Positions 25,107-31,972 of a DNA stretch of 38,295 bases are shown in pieces. How positions within the stretch are numbered: the stretch's first letter is position 1; each line of letters starts with the position of its first letter. The stretch is from NCBI GenBank assembly GCA_001898425.1, contig MKTV01000100.1:1873-40167 (forward strand), in the 5' to 3' direction. A program made the position numbers and the translations under genes. The notes beneath the pieces are model-generated. The model saw nothing but the letters and a program-made list of their open reading frames with translations. It did no database searches and had not been told where the DNA came from. The stretch is from Rhodospirillales bacterium 69-11 (GTDB lineage Bacteria > Pseudomonadota > Alphaproteobacteria > Acetobacterales > Acetobacteraceae).

Positions 25107-25769
25107 TCAAAGCTCCAACAGCGCCTGTTGTTGGACCTCGGTGAGGCCACAACTTCTGACCGCCTCTTCGAACGTCTGCTGGCCACCCGCCGAGGGTTTG
25201 CTTTCGGCCTTGAAGAACTGTCGGGCTGGCGCCGACTGGCTGGCGGCGAAATGCGCGACCATGACCTCAAGCGGCGCTTTCAGCTCCTCAGCGATCCGCC
25301 GCTGAAAGCCGGGCGTCATCGTCCTCGGGTCGATCTGGCGATCGCGCAGCTTGCCGACAAACACCGCGTTCGCGTTCAGCCGTTCGGCGAGCGCACGGAA
25401 TTCCTGACGAGGCAGGGCAGCAAAAGGATTCGGCGCATCCGCCGAGGCCGCCGTCGCCGGTTTCGTCTCCGCCGCGTGCACGCCGACCGTCACCGCATGA
25501 AGCCGGTTCTGGAAATGGCTGATCGCGCGGCTGACTGCGGGACTGACCACGCTTGGATCGAGCGCCGCCTCGGCCGCTTCGGTCACGCGCTCGCCCCGGA
25601 GTGCATCGACTGCAAGCGCGATGGCGAATTCGGTCAGCTCCTCGCCGAACTCGGGATAACGCCGCACGACGTCGTCCAGCAGCTTGGCGTCCGGAATGTC
25701 TTGAGCGACGGAAAGCGCATAGAACGCCTCCCTTAAGCTGTGCGGACTTGCGTTGAGGGTCTGGCTCAT
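25107..25769 (-). CDS. Small HTH-like protein, possible regulator or peptidase target
   Basis: A 220-residue protein from ATG 25769, which overlaps the sigma-like stop (ATGA) and has AAGGAGG four bases upstream, so the start is firm. Seen: an N-terminal helical part (SLREAFYALSVAQDIPDA), a Pro/Ala-rich linker near 95-110, and a segment FRALAERLNANAVFVGKLRD followed by PGFQRRIAEELKAPLEVMVAHF. This has the look of a XRE-like helix-turn-helix found in proteins encoded next to ImmA/IrrE peptidases. The last part is Gln/Glu-rich. I do not recognise the family. By position between a sigma-like factor and an ImmA-helicase fusion, it could be the repressor or anti-sigma that the peptidase cleaves. 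That is inference only. Confidence 0.6.
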   Translation of the reverse strand: MSQTLNASPHSLREAFYALSVAQDIPDAKLLDDVVRRYPEFGEELTEFAIALAVDALRGERVTEAAEAALDPSVVSPAVSRAISHFQNRLHAVTVGVHAAETKPATAASADAPNPFAALPRQEFRALAERLNANAVFVGKLRDRQIDPRTMTPGFQRRIAEELKAPLEVMVAHFAASQSAPARQFFKAESKPSAGGQQTFEEAVRSCGLTEVQQQALLEL

Positions 25770-26557
25770 AAGTCCTCCTTGAACCGCGCGAGCTTCCCCG
25801 CCGCGCGCGTCAGCCGATTGCGAATGGTGCGTCCGGTGCAGTTGCAACGCGTCGCCGCCGTCTCCTCATCCGGATCTTCGGACTCTTCCTTGTAGCCGAG
25901 GACATGGACCAGGATGACGGCGTCGCGCTCGTCGGCCGGCAAGGCCTCAATCGCCTTCAGGAAGGGCTCCCGGAAAACATCCCACTCCTGAGTCGGAAAG
26001 ACCTTGAAGGCGTCCGAGACGCGCGCAAATGCGTCCTCATAGGCGTCGGGCTCGCCCTTTGCCTCGGACGGCGGGAGCGCGGCGACATCAACGATCTCTT
26101 TGCTGCGACGGGCTGCTCGACGAACGCCGTCGATCCGAAGAGCCCGAAAAGCCCTATTGAACCGGCATTCGTAGAAGTCGAGCTCGTCGGGATTCGGTCC
26201 CGAGCCGTCGAGCACAATTAGCTCGGTGAGCTCATCCAGGATGTCTTGGCGCAGGCTGGCCGCATCCGGCATGCGGCCATCAGGAACGGTGACGAGGAGA
26301 TTGGCCTCGCAGCGACTGAGCAGGACGGGCAGCACGGCGCTCATGAGAGCTTGATCGCCCGCCCGGCGGCCGCGGCGCAGAAGGTGCACGAGACACTCCG
26401 AACGCAAGAAAGTGGCATCATCCCTGTCCACGACCAGGAGGCGGCGCCGAAGTTCCGGCAGCTTCAGCTGAACCGCCTCATCCACCTGCGCTTCGACGGC
26501 GGCAGGCCGGCGGTAGAGCGTCCCGTCCGGTTCGGTTTTCGTTAACGGTTGCGCCAT
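25766..26557 (-). CDS. Divergent sigma-70-family-like factor
   Basis: A 263-residue protein from ATG 26557, with AAGGGG seven bases upstream. An open frame continues upstream to 26917 but shows no protein-like content. Seen: the C-terminal 60 residues resemble sigma region 4: PADERDAVILVHVLGY followed by TAATRCNCTGRTIRNRLTRA, with a recognition-helix-like CTGRTIRNRL, and a basic end. The N-terminal part has a helical segment FYECRFNRAFRALRIDG that could be a region 2 remnant. Known: such sigma-like genes head some mobile-element operons. Inferred: it controls this operon or a phage-responsive promoter; alternatively it is a sigma-like DNA-binding regulator that cannot bind RNA polymerase. First gene of the run that ends at the E1-like gene. 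Confidence 0.68.
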   Translation of the reverse strand: MAQPLTKTEPDGTLYRRPAAVEAQVDEAVQLKLPELRRRLLVVDRDDATFLRSECLVHLLRRGRRAGDQALMSAVLPVLLSRCEANLLVTVPDGRMPDAASLRQDILDELTELIVLDGSGPNPDELDFYECRFNRAFRALRIDGVRRAARRSKEIVDVAALPPSEAKGEPDAYEDAFARVSDAFKVFPTQEWDVFREPFLKAIEALPADERDAVILVHVLGYKEESEDPDEETAATRCNCTGRTIRNRLTRAAGKLARFKEDL

Positions 26558-26848
26558 CGTCACCCCTTGCTTTCGCAACAGCGGTCGGATCGGGTGACCC
26601 GCTGGCCCGCCCGTCACCGCCTTGATCGCGTTGTCGTGGAGAACCCGGAAAGGGAATCTGCGCGGGCGCGCGATTTTTCTGCGCGACCCACGCTGCGCTG
26701 GCGATTCGCAGCCTGATCCTAGCTGAAAGGGCGCTCCCTGGGGAAGGTCGCCAATATCTTGGCGGGCCGTAACGCCCTGATTTGCCATCGGAATGCTGAC
26801 GGCGCACCCTGACCAACCACAACGGCCGATTCGACAGCAACTGCCGGT

Positions 26849-26864
26849 GGGGAAAGCCTTCCCC
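26849..26864. repeat. Hairpin GGGGAA/TTCCCC
   Basis: A six-base perfect stem with loop AGCC, separated by two bases from the next hairpin. It has no T-run, so it is not a standard terminator. Confidence 0.6.
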
Positions 26865-26866
26865 TG

Positions 26867-26890
26867 CGGCCGAGCCTCTCGTCTCGGCCG
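26867..26890. repeat. Hairpin CGGCCGAG/CTCGGCCG
   Basis: An eight-base perfect stem with loop CCTCTCGT. With the hairpin just left of it, it makes a 42-base double stem-loop. It may be part of a structured RNA or a protein-binding site. Confidence 0.65.
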
Positions 26891-26938
26891 ACCCCTTCTC
26901 TCATGTCCATTTGTCAAGGCTCAACGCAGGGCGAAGCA

Positions 26939-26957
26939 CTCCGCGCCATCGGCGGAG
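26939..26957. repeat. Hairpin CTCCGC/GCGGAG
   Basis: A six-base perfect stem with a seven-base loop, 48 bases right of the larger hairpin. No gene is associated. Confidence 0.45.
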
Positions 26958-27113
26958 CCCATCGATGAAGAGTCATGCGCAAGGTTGGAGGCGGGGCTCG
27001 AAGCGACGGTGGATCAGTCACTCATGCGCGGATTGGCTACCGCATGACCACGGTGTTCGTCTCGGAGCTTCCTCTGTCAGCGGACGGGCGTCGGTAGAAC
27101 CGGCCACAAGAAG

Positions 27114-27141
27114 GGGGCCGAGGATTCTCCTTACCGGCCCC
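27114..27141. terminator. Hairpin GGGGCCG/CGGCCCC after the transposase stop
   Basis: A seven-base stem with a 14-base loop, 36 bases past the transposase TAA on the - strand. No T-run follows in either direction. It may be a weak terminator, part of the element end, or a structured RNA. Confidence 0.45.
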
Positions 27142-27177
27142 GCCCCCAATGCTGCGCATGACTCACGGGAACAGGCC

Positions 27178-28308
27178 TTACGCTGCGATGGCTGGCTTAG
27201 CCGGACCAACCTCCTGCGCGATCGCCCAGATGAATCCGACGAGCTCGCGCGCGATGGCGGTGATCACGACGTTCTTAGGCTTCCCGGTCGCCGACAGCCG
27301 GCGATACCGATCATGAAGGCGGAGCTGCGCCTTCCAGGCGATCTTCAAGATGGTCAGGTTGAGCCCTTCCTGTCGGCGCTGCATTTCCTGACTCACCCGC
27401 GGAGCTCGGCAATAGGTCCAAGCGCTTTCCACCAGCAGTCGACGGGCTCGCGTGTTGCCGGCCTTCGTGATGCCACGGCGCCGGATCTTCGGGCCGCTGG
27501 AGTGCTCAGCGGGCACCAGGCCGAGGTAGGCCATCAATCGGCGAGGAGTGTCGAAACGGCCGATGTCACCGATCTCGGCGATGATGGTGGCGGCCGTAAT
27601 CAACGCGATCCCTCGCATCGCCTGCAGCGCCCTGACCAGAGGAGCCAAAGACCAATCAGGCACGGCCGCTTCGATCTGTCTCACGAGGCGGTCGTGACGC
27701 TCGTCCCCCTCGCGGATCGCCAGAATGTATTCCTGCATAGTGACCTGTTGCGCAGGATGCTCGAGTTCGATCGTTGCCAGCCAGCGCCAGTAGGACGCCG
27801 TCCACGCGCTCCTTCCGCCATAGCGGTAACCCTGCCTGAGCAAGAAGCTGGACAGGGCTTGGCGCGCTTTGTTGCGCCAGTACATAGCTGTCTCCCTCGC
27901 GCGGACCAGGTCTCGAACCGCCTCGTGTCGGGCGTCGGGCATCCACACCGAGACCAACTCGCCGGCACGGTGCATCTTCGCCAGCGTGGTGGCGTCGCGC
28001 TTGTCGGTCTTGATGTGATCACCAGGCCGGGTCGGGATGAGCGACGGCGCGATGACCAGGCACTCGTGCCCCGCTTCCGTCAACTCGCGGGCCAAGCCGT
28101 AACCGCACGCCCCCGCCTCATAGCAGAACGACAGGTGGGAGCCTGGATGCTTGGCGAGCAGATGTCGTGCGAACTCCGTCATGCCGCCTGGTCGGTGCGC
28201 GAAGGAGCCTTGGAACCTGACTTCGCTGGATCGCCCGCTCGGCGCGACCGCAACCGCAATCGTCGCCTTGTGAACGTCCAAACCGACAAAGATCGTATTG
28301 CTGTCCAC
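27178..28308 (-). CDS. IS110-family transposase
   Basis: A 376-residue protein from GTG 28308, chosen because AAGGAG lies six bases upstream; an ATG further up (28371) would add a stretch without similarity. Seen: the RuvC-like DEDD set, with D11 in FVGLDVHKAT, E64 in CYEAGACGYG, and D102 and D105 in KTDKRDA. The C-terminal Transposase_20 domain has MRGIALITAATIIAEIG (231-247) and AYLGLVPAEHSSG with the likely catalytic Ser at 270 or 271. Known: IS110 enzymes are bridge-RNA-guided recombinases with no terminal inverted repeats. The coding sequence is complete and its catalytic residues intact, so recent mobility is possible. It sits between the ubiquitin-like operon and the ardC module. Confidence 0.93.
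   Translation of the reverse strand: MDSNTIFVGLDVHKATIAVAVAPSGRSSEVRFQGSFAHRPGGMTEFARHLLAKHPGSHLSFCYEAGACGYGLARELTEAGHECLVIAPSLIPTRPGDHIKTDKRDATTLAKMHRAGELVSVWMPDARHEAVRDLVRARETAMYWRNKARQALSSFLLRQGYRYGGRSAWTASYWRWLATIELEHPAQQVTMQEYILAIREGDERHDRLVRQIEAAVPDWSLAPLVRALQAMRGIALITAATIIAEIGDIGRFDTPRRLMAYLGLVPAEHSSGPKIRRRGITKAGNTRARRLLVESAWTYCRAPRVSQEMQRRQEGLNLTILKIAWKAQLRLHDRYRRLSATGKPKNVVITAIARELVGFIWAIAQEVGPAKPAIAA
27178..28308 (-). mobile_element. IS110-family insertion sequence (minimum extent; ends not defined)
   Basis: Only the coding part is delimited. IS110 elements lack long terminal inverted repeats and usually make no target duplication, so the ends cannot be read here. The left end (upstream of the gene) probably lies in 28309-28449, and the right end in 26958-27177. 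Confidence 0.6.
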
Positions 28309-28325
28309 CGCCGTCTCCTTCCAAG

Positions 28326-28354
28326 CCTGGCAGCCGCCCATCCTGGCGGCCAGG
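28326..28354 (-). ncRNA. Stem-loop upstream of the IS110 transposase, candidate bridge RNA part
   Basis: The inner stem GCCGCC/GGCGGC (28333-28338 with 28345-28350) is extended by CCTG/CAGG (28326-28329 with 28351-28354) across a three-base bulge. It lies 18 bases upstream of the transposase GTG, the part of IS110 elements from which bridge RNAs come. Only structure and place support this. Confidence 0.35.
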
Positions 28355-28445
28355 CACGGTCGCACGGGCAAGCGCTACGAAGGAGGACATCAAGTCAGCG
28401 GGGACACCCCGCAACGCCCCGAGAGGAAGAGTGCGGACCGGGTGG

Positions 28446-28497
28446 CCGTGACGGGTTGAGGGCTGGGAGAGAGGCTCCTGGCGCCCGTCGCGGAGAC
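28446..28497 (+). promoter_or_regulatory. Structured leader A of ardC
   Basis: A ten-pair outer stem (28446-28455 with 28484-28493, including one G-U) contains GACGGG/CCCGTC. An inner stem, GCTGG (28462-28466) with CTGGC (28478-28482), closes a loop with GAGAGAG. The Shine-Dalgarno GGAG starts in the outer stem, so folding would mask it. It is 39/48 identical to leader B, with compensatory changes. It resembles, in context, the radC RNA motif described upstream of antirestriction and DNA-binding genes; this match is from memory and untested. Confidence 0.65.
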
Positions 28498-28502
28498 CCG
28501 CG

Positions 28503-29456
28503 ATGTCCAGAGATGCCGCTCGCGCTCGGTCCGGTGCCAGCCGGATGAGCCTTTACGATGAAATCACCGCCAAGATCATTGCCGAGCTGGAGGCTGGTCG
28601 CGTGCCTTGGGTGCAGCCCTGGGGAACGGCAGCCGCGAAGGCCCCGCTCGCTATGCCAAAGAACGCCAGCACCGGCCGGTTCTATTCCGGGATCAATGTG
28701 CTGATCCTCTGGGGCTCGGTGATCGAACACGGCTTTCCCGTGCAGGGCTGGCTGACATTCCGCCAAGCCCTCGGCCTCGGCGGAAACGTGCGTAAGGGAG
28801 AGCACGGCACCACCGTCGTCTATGCCGACCGCTTCATTCCCGATGATGAGAAAAAACGCGCCCGGGAGACCGGCGAGGACGCCCAGGCGATCCCCTTCCT
28901 CAAACGCTTCACGGTGTTCAACCTTGCCCAGTGCGAGGGCCTGCCCGAGGATCTCGCTCTCGTCGCGCCGCCACCCGAGATTGGCCTGATCGAGCCCAAG
29001 GTCGAGGCGCTGATCAAGGCGACCGGCATCGACTTCCGCATCGGCGGCAGCCGGGCCTTCTACATGCCGGCGCACGACTATGTGCAGGTGCCACCGCCCC
29101 AAGCCTATTTCGAGCCGATCAACTGGCACCGCACCGCGCTTCACGAGCTCGGTCACGCCAGCGGCGCGCCGCACCGGCTCAACCGCAATCTCTCCGGCTC
29201 TTTCGGCTCCAAGAATTATGCGTTCGAAGAGCTAGTCGCCGAGATGAACGCCGCGTTTTGTTGCGCCTCGCTCGGCATCGTGCCGACCGTGCGCCATGCC
29301 GACTACATCGGTTCCTGGCTCGAGGTGCTGCGCGAAGACAACCGCGCCATCGTTCGCGCGGCATCGCAGGCGAGCAAGGCGGCCGACTTCCTCCTCGGCT
29401 TTGTTCCCAGCGATGACGCGCAAGCCTCCACCGCGAACGAGCAGGAGGCCGCGTGA
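28503..29456 (+). CDS. ardC: ArdC-like antirestriction protein
   Basis: A 317-residue protein. Seen: an N-terminal ssDNA-binding domain of the ArdC type (SLYDEITAKIIAELEAG at 16-32, then WVQPWG) and a zincin-like peptidase domain with HELGH at 214-218 and a probable third ligand in FEELVAEM (241-248). Known: ArdC from IncW plasmid R388 protects incoming single-stranded plasmid DNA and helps conjugation into restricting hosts. Start: ATG 28503 lies five bases after GGAGAC of the leader, as in parB. An inner ATG at 28545 (MSLYDE) begins exactly at the conserved domain but has no ribosome binding site. No terminator is seen before parB. Confidence 0.9.
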   Translation: MSRDAARARSGASRMSLYDEITAKIIAELEAGRVPWVQPWGTAAAKAPLAMPKNASTGRFYSGINVLILWGSVIEHGFPVQGWLTFRQALGLGGNVRKGEHGTTVVYADRFIPDDEKKRARETGEDAQAIPFLKRFTVFNLAQCEGLPEDLALVAPPPEIGLIEPKVEALIKATGIDFRIGGSRAFYMPAHDYVQVPPPQAYFEPINWHRTALHELGHASGAPHRLNRNLSGSFGSKNYAFEELVAEMNAAFCCASLGIVPTVRHADYIGSWLEVLREDNRAIVRAASQASKAADFLLGFVPSDDAQASTANEQEAA

Positions 29457-29570
29457 TGCGCTTTCGGTCGCGACAGTGAGCAAGCTGTCACGCAAAGACG
29501 GATCTGTGCGGATGCGCATCTCCGGCTCCCCGCAAATCCGGCGTTCCAGAGGAAGAGGGCTGCGCCGGTC

Positions 29571-29623
29571 TTCGTGACGGGTTGGAAGCCGAGAGAGAGT
29601 CTTTCGGCGCCCGTCGCGGAGAC
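29571..29623 (+). promoter_or_regulatory. Structured leader B of parB
   Basis: The outer stem has eleven pairs (29571-29581 with 29610-29620, some G-U) and includes GACGGG/CCCGTC. The inner stem GCCGA (29588-29592) with TCGGC (29604-29608) closes a GAGAGAG-containing loop. GGAGAC follows at the foot, seven bases before the parB ATG. Spacing between the arms is the same as in leader A (34 bases). Confidence 0.65.
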
Positions 29624-29630
29624 AATCCCG

Positions 29631-31763
29631 ATGGCTACTGCCGTTCAGAAGATCACCCTGTCGTCGTCGCGCGACATCCCCTTCAACAAGCTCGTTCTCT
29701 CCCAGTCGAATGTCCGGCGCGTGAACGCCGGCGTCTCGATCGAGGAGCTGGCGGAGGACATCGCCCGGCGCACGCTGCTGCAAAGCCTCAATGTCCGGCC
29801 GGTGCTCGACGCCGAGGGCGGCGAGACCGGCATGTTCGAGGTTCCGGCCGGCGGCCGGCGCTATCGCGCGCTCCAGCTTCTCGTCAAACAGAAGCGTCTC
29901 GCCAAGACCGCGCCGGTGCCCTGCGTCGTGCGCGATCCCAGCGTCGACATCTGCGCCGAAGAAGACTCGCTGGCCGAGAACGTTCACCGCGCGTCGCTCC
30001 ATCCCCTCGACCAGTTCCGTGCCTTTCAGGCATTGCGTCAGAAGGGCCAATCCGAGGAAGAGATCGCCGCCGCCTTCTTCGTTGGCGTGAACGTGGTGAA
30101 GCAGCGGCTGCGGCTCGCGGCGGTCTCGGAGAAGCTGCTCGACATCTACGCCGAAGACGGCATGTCGCTCGAACAGCTCATGGCGTTCACGGTGACGAAC
30201 GATCACGCGCGCCAGGAGCAGGTCTGGGAGTCGCTCCAGCGCTCCTACAGCCAGGAGCCCTATCAGATCCGCCGCATGTTGACCGAGCGGACCGTGCGCG
30301 CGTCGGACAGGCGAGCCTTGTTCGTCGGCCTCGACGCTTATGAGCAGGCAGGCGGCATCGTCATGCGCGATCTCTTTCAACAGGACGACGGCGGGTGGCT
30401 GGAGAATGTCGGCCTGCTCGATGCGCTCGTCGCGGAGAAGCTGAAGGCTGAGGCGGAGAAGATCGCCGCCGAGGGGTGGAAATGGATCGAAGTGAATGTC
30501 GATTTCCCGTTCGGGCATACGCATCAGTTGCGTGAGCTCGAGGGGACGCCAACAGACCTCACGGCCGAGGAACAGGCGACGATCGGGGCGTTGAAGACCG
30601 AGCACGCCAAGCTCGAGGCGGAATACGAGAACGCCGACGAGCTTCCTGACGACGTCGATGCTCGCCTCGGCGAAATCGAGACGGCGCTCGCCGCCTTCGA
30701 GGATCGGCCGGTCAGCTACGATCTCACCGAGATCACGCGCGCCGGTGTCTTCGTCAGCATCGATTCGGATGGCGGGCTCTCGGTCGATCGCGGCTACGTC
30801 CGACCGGAGGATGAGGCGCCTGCGAGCGCGAATACGGACGCCGAAACCGGCAGCGACGGCGTTGCAAGCGAAGGTGGCGAAGGTTCCACGCCGACCATCC
30901 AGCGTGCCGTCATCACGATCGGAGGTCAGCCCGAGGTCGAGGACGACGAGGAGGATACCATCAAACCGCTGCCGGACCGGCTCATGAGCGAGCTGACCGC
31001 CTATCGGACGCTGGCGCTGCGGGATGCGGTGGCGAACAATCCTCATGTCGCGATGACAGCGTTGCTGCACAAACTCTGCCTCGACACTTTCCAGCACAGC
31101 GCGGCGGGCACTTGTCTCGAAGCCTCGGTGCGGCACGTGTTCTTCTCAATCCAGCCGGCTGACTTGAAGGACAGCTCGCCCGCGAAAGCGGTCGCGGAAC
31201 GGCACGAGGCGTGGAAGGCCGACCTGCCGAAGGACGAGGCCGCCCTGTGGGACCGGCTCGCCGCTCTCGACGACGCCAGCCGCGCCGCACTGCTCGCGCA
31301 CTGCGTCTCCTTCGGGGTCAATGCGCTTTACGAGAAAGGCGATCGCTATGGCGGCCCGGGCATCTCGGTTCATGGCGTGCAGCGCCGTCTCGTCCAGGCC
31401 GAGCGTCTTGCGCGCGCGGTCGGGCTCGACATGGTCGAGGCCGGCTGGCGGCCGACGGTCGACAACTATCTCGGCCGCGTCACCAAGCCCCGCATCCTCG
31501 AGGCGGTGCGCGAGGCGAAGGGCGAACCGTCCGCACAGCTCATCGACCACCTGAAGAAGGCGGACATGGCGAAGGAAGCCGAACGGCTGCTCGATGGCAC
31601 CGGCTGGCTCCCCGAGCCGCTCCGCATGTCTGATGCCGACACCACGGAGGCAATCGACGGCAATGTCGCGGAAGGTGGTGAGGCGCTGCCCGCCTTCCTC
31701 TCCGACGACGAGGAAGGCACCGCAGAAGACGTGGACGAGCCTGCCATGATCGAGGCGGAATAA
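29631..31763 (+). CDS. ParB/RepB/Spo0J-family protein, large form
   Basis: A 710-residue protein from ATG 29631, seven bases after the leader's GGAGAC. Seen: an N-terminal ParB domain with SQSNVRR (24-30), GGRRYRALQLL (74-84) and AENVHRASLHPLDQFRAF (115-132), the CTP-binding and hydrolysis region. A helix-turn-helix-like segment follows (EEEIAAAFFVGVNVVKQRLR, 142-161). The rest is acidic and helical, with a low-complexity acidic stretch near 395-450, and is much longer than in classical ParB (about 300 residues). Known: this large form is common on alphaproteobacterial plasmids and integrative elements. No parA is adjacent, so it may act in element maintenance or gene control rather than in a ParABS pair. 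Confidence 0.85.
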   Translation: MATAVQKITLSSSRDIPFNKLVLSQSNVRRVNAGVSIEELAEDIARRTLLQSLNVRPVLDAEGGETGMFEVPAGGRRYRALQLLVKQKRLAKTAPVPCVVRDPSVDICAEEDSLAENVHRASLHPLDQFRAFQALRQKGQSEEEIAAAFFVGVNVVKQRLRLAAVSEKLLDIYAEDGMSLEQLMAFTVTNDHARQEQVWESLQRSYSQEPYQIRRMLTERTVRASDRRALFVGLDAYEQAGGIVMRDLFQQDDGGWLENVGLLDALVAEKLKAEAEKIAAEGWKWIEVNVDFPFGHTHQLRELEGTPTDLTAEEQATIGALKTEHAKLEAEYENADELPDDVDARLGEIETALAAFEDRPVSYDLTEITRAGVFVSIDSDGGLSVDRGYVRPEDEAPASANTDAETGSDGVASEGGEGSTPTIQRAVITIGGQPEVEDDEEDTIKPLPDRLMSELTAYRTLALRDAVANNPHVAMTALLHKLCLDTFQHSAAGTCLEASVRHVFFSIQPADLKDSSPAKAVAERHEAWKADLPKDEAALWDRLAALDDASRAALLAHCVSFGVNALYEKGDRYGGPGISVHGVQRRLVQAERLARAVGLDMVEAGWRPTVDNYLGRVTKPRILEAVREAKGEPSAQLIDHLKKADMAKEAERLLDGTGWLPEPLRMSDADTTEAIDGNVAEGGEALPAFLSDDEEGTAEDVDEPAMIEAE

Positions 31764-31770
31764 TAACCAC

Positions 31771-31798
31771 GAGCGGGGCGGCATTTGCCGTCCCGCTC
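31771..31798 (+). terminator. Strong stem-loop after parB
   Basis: A twelve-pair stem (GAGCGGGGCGGC with GCCGTCCCGCTC, one G-U) with an ATTT loop, eight bases after the parB stop. No T-run follows, so it may act with the next hairpin. Confidence 0.6.
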
Positions 31799-31821
31799 AT
31801 ATCTCTGACTATCGCCCTCAG

Positions 31822-31855
31822 CGCCCGGCCATCGCGTCGGGCGCTTTCGTTTTGA
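31822..31855 (+). terminator. Rho-independent terminator after parB
   Basis: The stem AGCGCCCG (31822-31829) with CGGGCGCT (31840-31847) is followed by a T-rich tail (TTTCGTTTT, 31847-31855). A good intrinsic terminator, so the helicase gene should have its own promoter in the next 120 bases. Confidence 0.75.
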
Positions 31856-31892
31856 AGGATCGCCAGCATCAACAAGAGAGCGAGAGGTCGGC

Positions 31893-31964
31893 CGGGAGGG
31901 GTTTGAGCCGATCGGGATCGAGAGAGAGCCGCCGGCGGCTCGGCCCGCAAACGCTCTCCCGAGG
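31893..31964 (+). promoter_or_regulatory. Structured leader C of the methyltransferase-helicase gene
   Basis: Nested stems: CGGGAG/CTCCCG (31893-31898, 31956-31961), GTTTG/CAAAC (31901-31905, 31948-31952) and AGCCG/CGGCT (31906-31910, 31936-31940), with a GAGAGAGAG stretch inside. The Shine-Dalgarno GAGG sits at the 3' foot, eight bases before the ATG. It shares the GGGTTTG and GAGAGAG elements and the layout of leaders A and B but is longer. Confidence 0.6.
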
Positions 31965-31972
31965 TTCCCTTC

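Larger units (their letters stand above)
26558..27177. other. Non-coding region rich in hairpins between the sigma-like gene and the IS110 transposase
   Basis: 620 bases. Frames here are antisense-like or continue the sigma-like frame without protein character, and no gene was accepted. It should contain the promoter of the sigma-like operon, but no convincing -35/-10 pair was found. It holds four clear inverted repeats, listed separately. The IS110 element probably ends somewhere inside it. Confidence 0.55.

Noticed and set aside
26558-26917. N-terminal extension of the sigma-like gene to 26917
   Set aside because: The frame is open but the translated extension has no protein-like character, and ATG 26557 has a good ribosome binding site.
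29232-31136. Long - strand open frame opposite ardC and parB (634 codons)
   Set aside because: It is antisense to genes with strong motifs, its protein is rich in Arg, His and Leu without domains, and high GC makes such shadow frames common.
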